A stretch of 64,000 bases of DNA from Symbiodinium natans (Eukaryota > Sar > Dinophyceae > Suessiales > Symbiodiniaceae), in assembly GCA_905221605.1 (NCBI GenBank), contig CAJNDS010000447.1, positions 227,501-291,500 of the forward strand, read 5' to 3'. Under the pieces are notes generated by a model that was given only the letters and a program-made list of their open reading frames with translations, was not told the origin of the DNA and searched no databases. The translations under genes and the position numbers were made by a program. Below, one piece after another: positions 1 through 14,294 of this stretch (positions are counted from its first letter, which is position 1; each line of letters starts with the position of its first letter).

Positions 1-540
1 CCCACACCCAACAAAATGTCAAGCCCTAAACGCTAAACCCTAAACCCTAGACCCTAAACCCTAAACCCTAAACCCTAAACCCTAAACCTGCAAGCACCAC
101 ACAGCACTCCGACAAGCACATGCTTTGTTGGCAAAGGCCGTCCCTGTCCCTTAACATCATGGCTCTCTGCGTCTCGTGCTAGCCCTAAACCCTAAACCCT
201 AAACCCTAAACCCTAAACCCTAAACGCCCCGAAAGGCTAAACCCTCAACCCTAAACCATCCTAAACTCCTACCCGCGAATCTTAGGGTAGTTCCATGGTC
301 CTTAACACGGTCCCTTTATAGGGGAACCCTCATATACCCCGTATAGAACCCTGAAAAGCAGGTAAGGGACCACATTACGGGACAATGAAACTTCCCTTAG
401 GGCCCCACAGCAAGCACGAAGGGTTTAGGGTTTAGGGTTTAGGGTTTAGGGTTTAGGGTTTAGGGTTTAGGGTTTAGGGTTTAGGGCTTAGGGCTTAGGG
501 CTTAGGGCTTAGGGCTTAGGGCTTAGGATTGTTTACATAA
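1..540. repeat. Telomere-like arrays, both orientations
   Basis: CCCTAAA units fill 21-90 and 181-270. TTTAGGG units fill 420-485 and drift to TTAGGGC at 485-525. The switch in orientation within 500 bp shows these are interstitial copies and not a chromosome end in progress. Confidence 0.9.
282..400. repeat. Foldback (MITE-like) element
   Basis: Imperfect terminal inverted repeats of about 35 bp. The left arm starts CTTAGGGTAGTTCCATGGTCC minus its last base, and the reverse complement of the right end starts CTAAGGGAAGTTTCATTGTC. The interior holds a second small palindrome around ACCCTCATATACCCCGTATA. Flanked by CCCTAAA and TTTAGGG arrays. Confidence 0.65.
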
Positions 541-1383
541 GGTTGTGGGTACTTTAACCTCAACTGAGGCTTTGTTATAAGTTCTCTTTCTCTGATCCAC
601 GAACCATCAAGTGGCCAGTGCTGCTTAGGGTTCAGGGCAAGGATAGACGGGCCCGTGGCATCATAAGCACGAAAGGGAAGCCCCACCCCCCCACCCCCCC
701 CCCCCCCCCCCCCCCCCCCCGGTTTTACACAAACCTGCACACCGGCCTAAACCTACCAAGTGGCTTTTGGGCGTTTTTGTTGTAGGGTTTGGGGTCTAGG
801 GATTTGGGATATAAGCATGGCAGCCACGTCAAGCTTAGGCAAGTTGGGTTTGGGGTTCAGGGTCTAGGAAGAATATCCCAATTCGGCGAATGCTGCGTTT
901 CCAGTCTTCCTCAAAGAAAACCCGGTCCTGAACCCTTAGAGCTTAAACCCTCACGCTCGGCGCTTGGCCCAGCGCCTCATGATTCAACCCTGAACCCCTG
1001 GACCCTAAACCCTAAATCCTAAACCCCTGGACCCTCAACCTAAACCCTGATTCCTAAACCCTAAACGCTAACCCCAAACCCCAAACCCTAAACCCTGAAC
1101 CCTAAACCCTGAACCCTGAACCCTGAACCCTGAACCTTGAACCCTAAACGCTAAACCCCAAACCCTAAACCTGAGCCCTGAGCCCTGAACCCTGAACCCT
1201 AAACCCCTAGCCCTGAACCCAAAACCCTCAAGCCATAGACCCTACATCTCAGCCTGCGTCTGCACGGAGGAATTCGGGGAGCCCGAAGCCTTGCCAGGGT
1301 TGGGGTACAAAGGGGGCTTAGGGTTTAGGGTTTAGGGTTTAGGGTTTAGGGTTTTAGGGATTAGGAATTAGGGATTAGGGACT

Positions 1384-1517
1384 TATGGACCATGATTGGA
1401 AGCTTGATAGCTCAGAACTCCAATCTTGAGAGCAAGCAGACAGACAGTGCAACATTGCGCAGATGCTTCGCAACCAAGCCATCCCAGCTGCACCGACATT
1501 TTTCGAAATTGCGGCCG
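1384..1517 (-). CDS. Candidate exon, strand uncertain
   Basis: On the minus strand an acceptor CTCTCAG precedes an open frame containing AAISKNVGAAGMAWLRSI that runs to a TAA. The plus strand is also open here (contains RNQAIPAAPTFFEIAAAER), so the strand is not settled. The island is unique sequence between arrays. Confidence 0.3.
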
Positions 1518-1632
1518 CTGAGAGAGCCAAGGCAGGGTATGTGGGTGCCATCACTCATGTTTCTCTAAGCCAGATATACTCGGACCTCTAAGGAAAATCT
1601 AATGCATCAGCAATCCCTGCAACATTCAAGCT

Positions 1633-1790
1633 TACTGTAGGGGTCGGAATAATCACTCATGGTATTCCCAAAGGGTCCCTAAATAATCATACTATTATAA
1701 TTATAAGATTCTAATTATACTATTATAATTCCTAATGGTTTTCCCGTAGGGTCCCTAAATAATTGTACTATAAGAACCCCCAAAACCCTG
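1633..1790. repeat. Foldback family B copy
   Basis: Starts TACTGTAGGGGTCGGAATAAT. It shares this edge with copies at 16765 and (reverse) 54985. It contains an internal duplication of AGGGTCCCTAAATAAT and an AT-rich centre. Confidence 0.5.
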
Positions 1791-1841
1791 TTCTAATCGT
1801 TTAGGCCCGATATTTCCCACCCGAAAGTTGCCCTCATCGTT

Positions 1842-2172
1842 CCAACCCTAAACCCTAAACCCTAAACCCTGAACCCTAAACCCTAAACCCTAAACCCTAA
1901 ACCGGGTATTGGCGTTGTCGGCGGCGGCAGGGTGAAATTATGGGCGGAAGGCTTTCTCGGCTCCGGTGCGTCTCAATCCCAACCGGTTCCGGGTTAGGGT
2001 TTAGGGTTTAGGGTTAGGGATTTAGGGTTTAGGGTTTAGGGTTTAGGGTTTAGGGTTTAGGGTTTAGGGTTTAGGGTTTAGGGTTTAGGGTTTAGGGTGT
2101 AGGGTTTAGGGTTTAGGGTTTAGGGTTTAGGGTTTAGGGTTTAGGGTTTAGGGTTTAGGGTTCAGGGTTCAG
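1842..2172. repeat. Interstitial telomere-like array
   Basis: CCCTAAA units at 1847-1903, then a 90-bp unique spacer, then TTTAGGG units at 1993-2170. The two blocks face each other across the spacer. Confidence 0.9.
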
Positions 2173-2197
2173 GTCCAGTGTTTCCTGGACTTGGAAC

Positions 2198-2268
2198 CTT
2201 GGTGGCATTCTCCTGGCAGGATGCCTTTCGCTGTGTTGGCTTTCAGGTTCGCTGTTTTGACACCTTTA
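2198..2268 (-). CDS. Candidate exon
   Basis: Minus-strand acceptor CCAACAG, then an open frame containing VKTANLKANTAKGILPGE, then donor CAAG|GTTCC. 71 nt. No homology recognised. The antisense frame is also open but strongly hydrophobic, as expected of a shadow. Confidence 0.45.
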
Positions 2269-2565
2269 CTGTTGGTCAGCAGGGAATCAGGGAATTAGGG
2301 CCCTATTTAAATACCCTTTAAGCGATTCTATAGGGTACCTTACTCCCCTTAAACCCTAAACTCTAAACTCTAAACCCTAAGCCCTAAACCCTAAACCGTC
2401 ATTCCCCACTAACCAACAGCAAGCCGTTCTGCAAGCTCCCAGCACCCTCATTTGGCGTCTAGGGACATCCACGGAAGGGCTTCCCTGCTTTTGTCATCAG
2501 CCAACTACTTGGCCCACGCATTCTTGTTGCGTGCTGTAAGTACCAGCGCATACTGAGAAAATAAA

Positions 2566-2720
2566 GTGTGTGTGTGTGTGTGTGTGCATTTCACTATGCA
2601 TATGTATACGTATTTGTGTGTATATATATATATATATATTCAGTCATTTATTTATTCATTTATTTTTGTTTATGTCTATTTGTTTATTTGTTTATGTATG
2701 TATATATATATATATATACT
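2566..2720. repeat. TG and TA microsatellites
   Basis: (TG)n at 2566-2586, (TA)n at 2621-2638 and 2699-2719, and TTTATTTG-type repeats between. Low complexity, no gene. Confidence 0.9.
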
Positions 2721-2733
2721 CTTTGTCTTTGTA

Positions 2734-2855
2734 GGAGGTTCATGGTTGTTATAACCCCAATCATAAGTCTACTTGTAGCCTACTTAGGGAACTTTGGGGA
2801 CTTAGGTTGCTTTTAAGTGCAGATATAATTGGGGTTATAAGTACCGGGAGCCTCC
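2734..2855. repeat. Foldback element with 28-bp inverted ends
   Basis: The left end GGAGGTTCATGGTTG continues to ATAACCCCAAT. The right end reverse-complements to GGAGGCTCCCGGTAC continuing to ATAACCCCAAT. The interior has a second near-palindrome around TACTTAGGGAAC. Confidence 0.65.
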
Positions 2856-3150
2856 AAGTAACACCTCATGCAATACAAAGGCCTTAACTTAGAATAGGGT
2901 TTTGGGAGGCTACTATGGTATAAATATCAAGGGACCATGAGGGAACTCTATTAGTAGTTCCTCCGACCCCTATAGAACCCTAAACCCGCAACCCTAAACC
3001 CTAAACCCTAAACCTAACATGTACATCTAAGACCCTTGTGGCATCCGCCTCTTCCGCCTCCTTGGTGGTTTCGGATAAGTCCTGCGAACACAAAGAGCTC
3101 AAATACAGGGTTCAGGGTTTAGGGTTTAGGGTTTCAGGTTTCGGGTTTTA

Positions 3151-3245
3151 GGGGGATGTTCCCCCTTGCACTACCAGTCCTTAGTAGGGATTATAATGGG
3201 TGTACTAGAATCCCTGGTGGACTGTTCGTATAAGGAGAACGTCCC
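3151..3245. repeat. Foldback family A copy 1
   Basis: Left arm GGGGGATGTTCCCCCTTGCA. The right arm reads back as GGGACGTTCTCCTTATACGA. The CAGTCC core near the tip matches the other family A copies (12934, 18909, 44001, 55213, 56774, 57830, 58544, 63720). Confidence 0.6.
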
Positions 3246-3485
3246 AAAATTCACCTTAAGAGCCAGCTAAACGCTACTAAACCAACATTTTGGGTCTGCA
3301 GTTCCCTATTCTTGGGGGGGCGGGCGGCTGTCTTCGGATAACCCTAAATCCTAAACCCTAAACCCTAAACCCTAAACCCTAAACCCGTCTTCGGGCAGCC
3401 CGGCACTTAAAGGATGTAAGGGAGACTTGGGCTGGATGGGTCTGGCTTAGGGATGTTGGGGGAGCTAGAGGCTTGCAGAGTTCAG

Positions 3486-3502
3486 GGTGAAGGGTTCAGG
3501 GT

Positions 3503-3569
<67 letters not shown>

Positions 3570-3580
3570 GGTTTAGGGTT
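3486..3580. repeat. GGGTTGA heptamer array
   Basis: About eleven tandem GGGTTGA units, a one-base variant of TTTAGGG, running into TTTAGGG at the right edge. Looks like a homogenised variant of the telomere-like unit. Confidence 0.85.
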
Positions 3581-4014
3581 AATGGTGATAGCTGAGGCCG
3601 ATGATACGAGACACCAACAAAGAAAGAGTCAGAGTAATCATAGGCAAAACAGGATGCAGCTTTAACTCAGATACGTGCCAAAGCGAGACCACCGCAGGCC
3701 AATACTGTGCAGCTACAAGTACTCGTCAACCCTGAACCCTAAACCCCCAAGCCCTACCTAAGCCCTACCTAAGCCCTGGACCCTCAAACTCGATGACGAG
3801 ACATGAACCTTCGATTCACCAGCACCTAAGGGGATTCCAAGCTATACATCCTCCTCATATTATAGGGTTCTTAAGGAGGGGGGGGGGGGGTCGTGCGGGG
3901 TAGGTACCTACCAAACCCTAGGACGCTTAAAACCAAACAACCCCGGAAAAAGCTCCCCAAGAAAGCCCACAAGACCCCAAAAGCTTGAAATACAAACACA
4001 AAAGCACAAAAAAA

Positions 4015-7230
<3,216 letters not shown>

Positions 7231-7369
7231 CCCACCCCCACCCCCAGCGAACAAAGGAACGCAACGGCCCATGTGAGGCCCGGCTCCCTAAACACCTTGT
7301 ATAAAGTTTTCGTCGCGCGTGTCTTTAAAAACCTCTATACTAAACCCCAAGAAACCCCCGTAAAGCTCT

Positions 7370-7560
7370 ATAGAACGCTGCATACCACCTCTATAAAAAC
7401 CGCCTATAAGCCCCCTATAACCCCCTATAAAACCCCCTATACAGGTTTTGAAGGGTTTAAGATTTACGTCGAATTTTTTGCACCCCTATAAAACCCCTAT
7501 AAACCCCTATAAAAACCCTATAAACCCCTACAAACCCCTAGCAAAAACCCCTATACTTGG
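7370..7560. repeat. CCCCTATAAA degenerate tandem repeat
   Basis: About a dozen 9-11-bp units of the type CCCCTATAAAA at 7386-7440 and 7483-7555, separated by a unique piece around 7443-7480. Related in composition to CCCTAAA. Confidence 0.8.
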
Positions 7561-8192
7561 GTTTGGCGTTTTAAGGTTTACTCGAAGGTTTTGGGAACCC
7601 CTAAACCCTAAACCCTGAACCCTAAACCCTAAACCCTAAACCCTACATAAAGGGTTGGGAACCGCTGAGCCTGAAAGTCAGTCCGTCTTCACCGTTTGCC
7701 ACATGATGCTGGCCTGGTAAAACGGGATTGGAATGCGGACTTTGGGTACGGTTTTCTTGCTGAGGGTTAGGGTTAGGGTTTAGGTTTTAGGGTTTCGGTT
7801 TAGGGGCTTAGGGTTTGGGCTTAGGTGCCAGGGCTTAGGGTTTAGAAAGGTCGGATTCGCCTAAAAGAACCCCCGCCCCTAAAAGCGTACTTGGGTTGTG
7901 TTGACTTGCACGTCCGCCTCGGCAAAACACTTTTTTCATCATTTTGCACGTAGATTGGGGTTGTTGTTCTGAGAAAAGCGTGCGTTTTTAAAATGTTTTT
8001 TGCGCGCATATTTGGAGGTTGCAGTTTAGGAGATTCGATTCAGCTGCAAGGTTTCTTGCTTCAGGGTGCAGGTTTGTTTGATTGGTTTTCGGGGCTCCGG
8101 TTTTTAGGGTAATCTTGCCGGTTCGCACTTCGGATTCTCCGGCCATCCCGCACGGACTACTCATCGTGCGGGCATGGAGCTCTGGCCCCGCA

Positions 8193-8349
8193 TTAGTAAA
8201 GGGAAATACTCATCAGCCACCATGCATCCGCTGGCCAGTCCCACGCATTGGCAAATGGCATGGACGCTCTGGCCATTCGCCCGCACCAGCAGCACCCAAA
8301 CAGCAAAACCGCGGAAAATGCACCAAAAACGGTACATTGATTGCTCGCT
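8193..8349 (-). CDS. Candidate exon with a hydrophobic segment
   Basis: After acceptor TTCTCTAG the minus strand is open through VFGAFSAVLLFGCCWCG, a plausible membrane span, and WDWPADAWWLMSISLY to a TAA. The plus strand is also open. No family recognised. Confidence 0.3.
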
Positions 8350-8459
8350 AGAGAATCAAAAAAAAAAAAAAACCTCCGCCAATCTCGACTCTGAAAGTGT
8401 GTCACAAACTCCTAATTCATCGCCTGGCCAACCACACTCCCCCGGACCCGCCAAACACA

Positions 8460-8670
8460 ACCCTCCGACCTCAAACCCTACAAACCCTGAAACCCCAAAC
8501 CAAACCCCAACCCCAACCAAAAAACCCCCAAAACACCTCCAAAAACCCCAAAACCCCAAAACCCCAAAAAAAACCCCAAAACCCCAAACCCCAAAACCCC
8601 AAAACCCCACAAAAAACCCAAAACCCCAAAACCCAAAACCCTGAAACCCTAAAATCCTGAACCCGAAACC
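8460..8670. repeat. CCCCAAAAC degenerate array
   Basis: Tandem CCCCAAAA/CCCCAAAC units with length drift, grading into CCCTGAAA and CCCTAAA. The long frames across it are repeat translations. Confidence 0.85.
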
Positions 8671-8888
8671 CTAAACCCTGAAACCCCCCCTAGGCCCGCG
8701 ACTGTTGGGGTTTACGAAAAATAGGGGACCTCAATATAGACCCCAAACAGTAGTATTCCTTCTGGTAAGGACCCCTACCCTAAACCCTAACCCTATAACC
8801 TAAACCCCTGAAACCCTAAACCCTAAACCGTCAACCACCCTGAACCCTAACCCTAAACCCCCCATTCTCTCATTCTCTCTCCCCACAG

Positions 8889-8948
8889 GCCAAGCCACAG
8901 AAGCGGCGGCGTGCGGAGTGGAGTGCTCTGCCTGTCTCGACACAGGGG
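8889..8948 (+). CDS. Possible plus-strand exon
   Basis: A pyrimidine tract (TTCTCTCATTCTCTCTCCCC) and ACAG precede an open frame AKPQKRRRAEWSALPV. This is the best polypyrimidine/AG combination on the plus strand. The minus strand is open too (AEHSTPHAAASVAWPV), so the strand is unsure. Confidence 0.3.
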
Positions 8949-8957
8949 AGGGGGGGG

Positions 8958-9150
8958 GGTTTAGGGTTTAGGGTTTAGGGTTTAGGGTTTAGGGTTTAGG
9001 GTTTAGGGTTTAGGGTTTAGGGTTTAGGGTTTAGGGTTGGGGTTTAGGGTTTAGGGTTTGGGTTTAGGGTTTAGGGTTTAGGGTTTAGGGTTTAGGGTTT
9101 AGGGTTTAGGGTTTAGGGTTTAGGGTTTAGGGTTTAGGGTTTCGGGTTTA
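8958..9150. repeat. TTTAGGG array
   Basis: About 27 nearly perfect heptamers with TTTGGGG variants. Confidence 0.95.
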
Positions 9151-9457
9151 GGATGGGAAAAGGAGGTGAAAACCTTACCCCCCCCCAAAACGCGGGGGGG
9201 GTAGTTCCATGGAGGGCCAGACCACCCACACGGCATAAACTCACGGACCATAGGCGGTTTTGCACAGGACATAGGGGCCCTTTTTGGGAAAAAACACCCC
9301 AACCCCCCCACCCCCCCCAACCCCCCCCTACCCCCCCCCCCTACCCCCTCCCACCCCTCCCCTCCCCCCCCCCACCCCCCCCCGCCTTGCCCCCCTAACC
9401 CCCCCCCCCACCAACTTTGGCATCATTTGACCTAACGCAACCGCTTTTACCTTTCAC

Positions 9458-9502
9458 CTATGCTCGCAGAGCGCGGTCGGCGGCTTGGCCGGAGGCTCTT
9501 AA
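9458..9502 (-). CDS. Candidate exon
   Basis: The minus strand reads EPPAKPPTALCEH and ends at a donor AG|GTGAAAG. It begins just after a degenerate telomere-like array (9505 upward on plus). Acceptor not fixed. Confidence 0.35.
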   Translation of the reverse strand, partial: LRASGQAADRALRA

Positions 9503-9504
9503 AA

Positions 9505-10000
9505 ATTTAGGGTTTAGTGGTTTAGGGTTTAGTGTTTTAGGGTTTAGGGTTCAGGGTTCCAGGGTTCAGGTTTCAGGGTTCAGGTTCAGGGTTTAGGGTT
9601 TAGGGTTTAGGGTTTAGGGTTTAGGGTAGGGTATGGTTAGGGTTTAGGGTTTAGGGTTTAGGTTTAGGGTTTCGGTTTAGGGTTTTAGTAGGGTTTAGGG
9701 TTGCGGGTTTTTAGGGTTTTTAGGGTTTTTAGGGTGTCCAGGGTTAGGCTTTAGGGTTTAGGTTTGGGTTTTAGGGTTTAGGGTTTAGGGGTTTATGGTT
9801 TAGGGGTTTAGGGTTTAGGGTTTAGGGTTTAGGGTTTAGGGTTTAGGGTTTAGGGTTTAGGGTTTAGGGTTTAGGGTTTAGGGTTTTGGGTTTAGGGGTT
9901 TGGGTTTAGGGTTTAGGGTTTAGGGTTTAGGGTTTAGGGTTTAGGGTTTAGGGTTTAGGGTTTAGGGTTTAGGGTTTAGGGGTTTCCCCGAATTCCCTAC
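9505..10000. repeat. Long TTTAGGG array with degenerate left half
   Basis: The left part carries indels (TTTAGTGG, TTTTTAGGG, TTCAGGG). The right part from 9825 is nearly pure heptamer apart from a short degenerate stretch near 9885-9905. Contains no gene. Confidence 0.95.
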
Positions 10001-10183
10001 ACGCTAAACCCTAAACCATGAGTAATGACAAAGCTTGGGGCTTTGGGTTGAAATGACCTTGGGCCCCAACTAGAAGTTTATGGCTTAAGGTTTAAGGTTT
10101 AAGGTTTTAGGGTTAAGGGTTAAGGGTTTAGGGTTTAGGGTTTAGGGTTGAGGGTTGAGGGTTGAGGGTTCAGGGTCTAGCCT

Positions 10184-10262
10184 TAAATCCCAAAGTGCCT
10201 GGTCGGGCAAGCCGAACTTCTGTATCGCTTCACCTTGGCTGATGGACTGGCGCTCGGGTATT
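10184..10262 (-). CDS. Candidate exon
   Basis: Minus-strand open frame containing RQSISQGEAIQKFGLPDQAL, with ordinary soluble-protein composition and unlike the surrounding repeats. Exact splice sites not fixed. Confidence 0.45.
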
Positions 10263-10394
10263 TAGGGGTCAGGCTTTATCATGGGTTCCCTGACTACCAC
10301 CCTCCCTACTACCCCCCCCCCCCCCCCCCCCCGCAGGGTCCCCCATAATTCAGGCTACTTAAAAATAATGAAGCCTAATTAACGTTACTTAAGG

Positions 10395-10500
10395 GGGGAA
10401 CCATTGAAAGATGCTTCGAGCTGGTCGCCCTAGCTTGGTTTTCGCGGCTCCTGGTTTGCTTCGATTCTGTAGCACGCGGTGGCCGAAAATGGGGCGGGTT
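10395..10500 (-). CDS. Candidate exon
   Basis: Acceptor GCCGTAG, then LENPPHFRPPRATESKQT and RENQARATSSKHLSMV on the minus strand. A second minus frame (KTRPIFGHRVLQ) is also open. Confidence 0.35.
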
Positions 10501-10639
10501 TTCAAGCTACGGCAATCTGGCCAATGCACCCTAAACCCCTTCACCCCAAACCCTAAACCCTAAACCCCAAACCCCAAACCCTAAACCCCAAACCCTAAAC
10601 CCGAAAACCCAAACCCTAAACCCGAAACCCTAAACCCTA

Positions 10640-10790
10640 AACCCCAAAGAGCGAGCTTCGGGCACTGCGAATGAGTAGCAGCGAACACGCGGAGGCGTCA
10701 GGGAGGCACCACGACAGAGGGGTAGGGGGGGCAACAGTCGTGTCGGAACATTAGACAGGCGTGGCCCGGAACCTTGGGCCGGACCGGCGC
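10640..10790 (-). CDS. Candidate exon
   Basis: About 50 codons open on the minus strand (GPRLSNVPTRLLPPLPL, then RVRCYSFAVPEARSLG). Bounded by CCCTAAA/CCCGAAA array on the left and a TTTAGG-poor spacer on the right. Confidence 0.35.
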
Positions 10791-11184
10791 AACCTAGGAT
10801 TTCGGATTTAAGGTCTCGGATTTATGCTTTCCCGCCCACTTAGGATTCGGGATCTAGGATTCCGAAAGGCCCCCGGCTTGTGGCGGGCCCTTTAGGTCGA
10901 AGAATCATGCCATTGGGGCTTGGGGTTTAGGGTTTTATTCACGACAGACCACAGCATGACTTGAGATCGATACCAAGGGGGAACCCATGAAAGAAGCCCG
11001 AGGTTGGAGGAAGAGCCCGCAACGGGGCGGGAGTGCCACTAAAGCTACTCCTCGCGCGCGCGCACGGATGCACAGCCTCCAGCCCTGAACCCTCAACCCC
11101 TACGCCCGAAACCCCTTTCCCCCCTAAACCCTAAACCCCTAAACTCAGGGCCTAAGCCGCCCCCTGCAGAGGGGGGGGCGGCGC

Positions 11185-11445
11185 TTAAGCCCTCTTTTTT
11201 CGGTGGAAGGTTTTCACAGGGACGCCCCTGCAACCCCTCCTCCTGGGATTCCTGGGACCTCGCTCGTCCTGAAACTGAAGAAGTCTTTGGAAGTGGACCG
11301 TTGCCTTGAGCCTAAACCCTAAAAGGAATCGGTTTGGGTGGCTTTGCCCTCGGACGGCGTGGGGTGGGAGAAAAGTGTTGATGGCCTTCCACAATCGGGC
11401 CAAAGCTGCTCTTCGCCCCTCACGAAGCTTTCGAGATTGTTCCAA
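11185..11445 (-). CDS. Basic hypothetical frame, probably one or two exons
   Basis: 86 codons from ATG: a helical basic start (EQSRKLREGRRAALARLW), a middle with LKATVHFQRLLQFQDERG and a basic tail ending HRKKRA. TTTTAGGGTTTAGG inside it (about 11310) looks like a telomere-like intron remnant, so two exons (11340-11445 and 11185-11300) are more likely than one. Confidence 0.4.
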   Translation of the reverse strand: MEQSRKLREGRRAALARLWKAINTFLPPHAVRGQSHPNRFLLGFRLKATVHFQRLLQFQDERGPRNPRRRGCRGVPVKTFHRKKRA

Positions 11446-11482
11446 AGCCTAACCTTCACAGCATCTACGCCCTATCACAGCA

Positions 11483-11776
11483 AACCCTAAACCCCTAAAC
11501 CCTAAACCCCTAAACCCTAAACCCCTAAACCCTAAACCCTAAACCCTAAACCCTAAACCCTAAACCCCTAAACCCCTAAACCCCTAAACCCTAAACTCCG
11601 AAACTCATAAGCCGCCAAGAGTCGCAGCGCCCCTGGGCGCCTCAAACTTGGCTCACAAGCCAATGGCCTCCCGGTTTAGGGTTTAGGGTTTAGGGTTTAG
11701 GGTTTAGGGTTTAGGGTTTAGGGTTTAGGGTTTAGGGTTTAGGGTTTAGGGTTTAGGGTTTAGGGTTTAGGGTTTT
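11483..11776. repeat. Opposed CCCTAAA / TTTAGGG arrays
   Basis: CCCTAAA units at 11483-11595 and TTTAGGG units at 11672-11775 flank an 75-bp unique island, giving a large potential hairpin. Confidence 0.9.
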
Positions 11777-11894
11777 GGGGTGCAGGTTCATGGTACTCAT
11801 CAACCAATTATAGCTGCACTTAAAACTGTACTTATAACCATATTAGGGCACTTCTTAAGGGTGGCTTAGGGATCTCGACTTCGGGATATGTGGG

Positions 11895-12575
11895 GCTTAG
11901 GGTTGAGGGTTTGGGGGTTTAAGGGTTTGAGGGTTTGAGGGTTCGAGGGTTTGAGGGTTTGAGGGGTTGAGGGTTTGAGGGTTTGAGGGTTTGAGGGTTT
12001 GAGGGTTTGAGGGTTTGAAGGTTTGAGGGTTTGGAGGTTTGAGGGTATGGGGTTTGGGGGTTTTGAGGGTTTGAGGGTTTAAGGGTTTGAGGGTTTAAGG
12101 GTTTGAGGGTTTGGGGGCTTTGAGGGTTTGGGGGCTTTGAGGGTTTGAGGGTTTTGAGGGTTGAGGGTTTTGAGAGTTTAAGTGTTTGAGGGTTTGGAGG
12201 TTTAAGGGTTTGGGGGTTTGAGGGTTTGGTGGCTTTGAGGGTTTGAGGGTTTGGGAGTTTGGGGGGTTTGAGGGTTTGAGGGTTTTGAGGGTTTGAGGGT
12301 TTGAGGGTTTGGAGGTTCGAGGGTTTGGGAGCTTTGAGGGTCTCAGGGTTTGGGGATTTGGGGGTTTTGAGGGTTTGAGGGTTTTGAGGGTTTGGGGGTT
12401 TGAGGGTTTGAGGGGTTGGGGGCTTTGAGGGTTTTGGGGGTTTGAGGGTTTGAGGGTTTGGGGGCTTTGAGGGTTTGGGGGCTTGAGGGTCTGGGGGCTT
12501 TGATGGTTTTGGGGGTTTGGGGGTTTGGGGGCTTTGAGGGTTTGAAGGTTTGGGGGTTTGAAGGTTTGAGGGTTT
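11895..12575. repeat. Octamer GGGTTTGA array (680 bp)
   Basis: Tandem 8-mers GGGTTTGA interrupted by GGGTTTGGGGGCTTTGA variants. The unit is a one-base expansion of TTTAGGG. Long frames on both strands are repeat translations (for example KPSNPQTL). Confidence 0.9.
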
Positions 12576-12933
12576 GGGGTCCCTCAACTCTGTTGCAGCC
12601 ATGGGGCAACTGCTTACGAAATCCTGGCATCCGCTGTTGCCATAAGACTCCGACGAATGCTCGAGCATTCTCCTCAAGTTCAGCTACAATATGCTCTAAT
12701 GGCAAGGGCGTCCCCTAAACCGTAAACCCTAACCCTAAACCCTAAACCCTGAACCTTGTTTGGGGGGCCCACGTTTCAAACCCCCCCCCCCCCCCCCCCA
12801 CAGACCCGAAGCCCGGAACCCTAAAACCTTGAACCTTGAACTGACAGGGTTTCGGATTTAGGGTTTAGGGTTTGGGGTTTGGGGTTTAGGGTTTGGGGTT
12901 TAGGGTTTAGAATTTAGGGTTTAGGGTGAACCC

Positions 12934-13046
12934 TGTAAGTTGGGATGTTCCCCTTCATACTAACAGTCCTTGATGGGGATTCTCATGGGGGGCTACAAAA
13001 ATCCCTATCAAGGACTGTTAGTCTGAAGGGAAACATCCCGACCTGC
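12934..13046. repeat. Foldback family A copy 2 (best preserved)
   Basis: About 45-bp near-perfect inverted arms: GGGATGTTCCCCTTCATAC on the left against GGGATGTTTCCCTTCAGAC read back from the right. Both arms contain AACAGTCCTTGATAGGGAT-type cores. A central CATGGGGGGCTAC loop separates them. Confidence 0.8.
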
Positions 13047-13379
13047 AAGCCCTAAACCCTGTCAACCCACCTAAACCCTAAACCCTAAACCCCAAATATG
13101 TCCGCCCCCAGGGAACAGAGGTGGCGTGTGCGGTGCAGTGCAGGTGTCAAGATTTTCAGAGGGCCCTTAGAGCCCCAAAGAGATTCTAGGGTTTTAGGAA
13201 TTTTGGGGTTCTAATTGCTCAGGGCTTAGGGTTTAGGGTTGAGGTTTAGGGTTTAGGGCTTAGGGTTGAGGGTTTAGGGTTTCGTGTTAAGGGGATCGAG
13301 GGGTCTAGCAGCTCTGGGGTTTTGATTTTAGGGTTCTGGGGCTTGAGGGTTTAGAGTTTAGGGTGCGCCCCGGCCACAA

Positions 13380-13535
13380 ATCCGAAAAACCCTAACCCCT
13401 AAACCCTCAACCCTAAACCCTAAACCCTCAACCCTAACTCCTAAACCCTAAACCCTAAACCCTAAACCCTAAACCCTAAACCCTAAACCCTAAACCCTAA
13501 ACCCTAAACCCTAAACCCTAAACCCTAACACCCTA
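13380..13535. repeat. CCCTAAA array followed by a C-run
   Basis: About 20 CCCTAAA units. A 25-base C homopolymer follows at 13542-13566. Similar C or G runs occur at 686, 10312, 12781, 14426, 16885, 23318, 56828 and 60041. Confidence 0.9.
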
Positions 13536-13575
13536 ACACCTCCCCCCCCCCCCCCCCCCCCCCCCCACAACTCAC

Positions 13576-13654
13576 CCAAGGAACTGCGGTGGCAAAGGAC
13601 ATCGACGCATATCCTCGACTCTTCCCATTCGCATACCTGGCTTCCGGCCCCCGC
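13576..13654 (-). CDS. Candidate exon
   Basis: Minus-strand acceptor CCCCAG at 13655 and donor CTTGG|GTGAGTT at 13575. 79 nt open, reading either SQVCEWEESRICVDVLC or GRKPGMRMGRVEDMRRC. Donor matches the eukaryotic consensus well. Confidence 0.5.
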
Positions 13655-14294
13655 CTGGGGTTTAGGGTTTAGGGTGTAGGGTGTAGGGTGCAGGGTTTTG
13701 GGTTTTGGGTTGTGGTTCTTCCTTTGGTTGGGTTTAGGGCTTAGGGCTTAGGGTTTAGGGTTAAGGGTCTGCGGTTTGATATCCCAAGTGAACCAGCTGT
13801 CCAACGTTTCCGAATGATCAAGGTGAGTACCCCCCAAGTGTTCCAAGTGATCCCTACATGCCCAAGTGACCCCCAAGTGTCGCAAGCCCTAGACCCTAAA
13901 CCCTAAACCCTAAACCCTAAACCCTAAACCCTAAACCCTAAACCCTAAACCCTAAACCCTAACCCTAAACCCTAAACCCTAAGCCCTAGTGTCCTAAATG
14001 CTCCAAGCGACCCATGTGACACAAGTCTTTGGTGGCCGCGGGGGGGAGGAATGCCATGAAAGGGTTGGGGTTTAGGGCTCCAGGATTGTAGGGCTGAGAA
14101 CCCTAACCCTAAACCCTAAACCCTAAACCCTAAACCCTAAACCCTGAACCCTAAACCCTAAACCCTAAACCCCAAACCCTAGTGTCCTAAATGCTCAGGG
14201 TTTTAGGGTTAAGGCATTCGGGCGTTGGAGTTCGGGGTCTCAGCCCTGAACCCTCAACCCGCAACCCTCAACCTGCGCTGAACTACGAGGGTAC

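Noticed and set aside
1-540. True chromosome end (telomere)
   Set aside because: Orientation changes within the first 500 bp, and equal arrays occur throughout the 64 kb.
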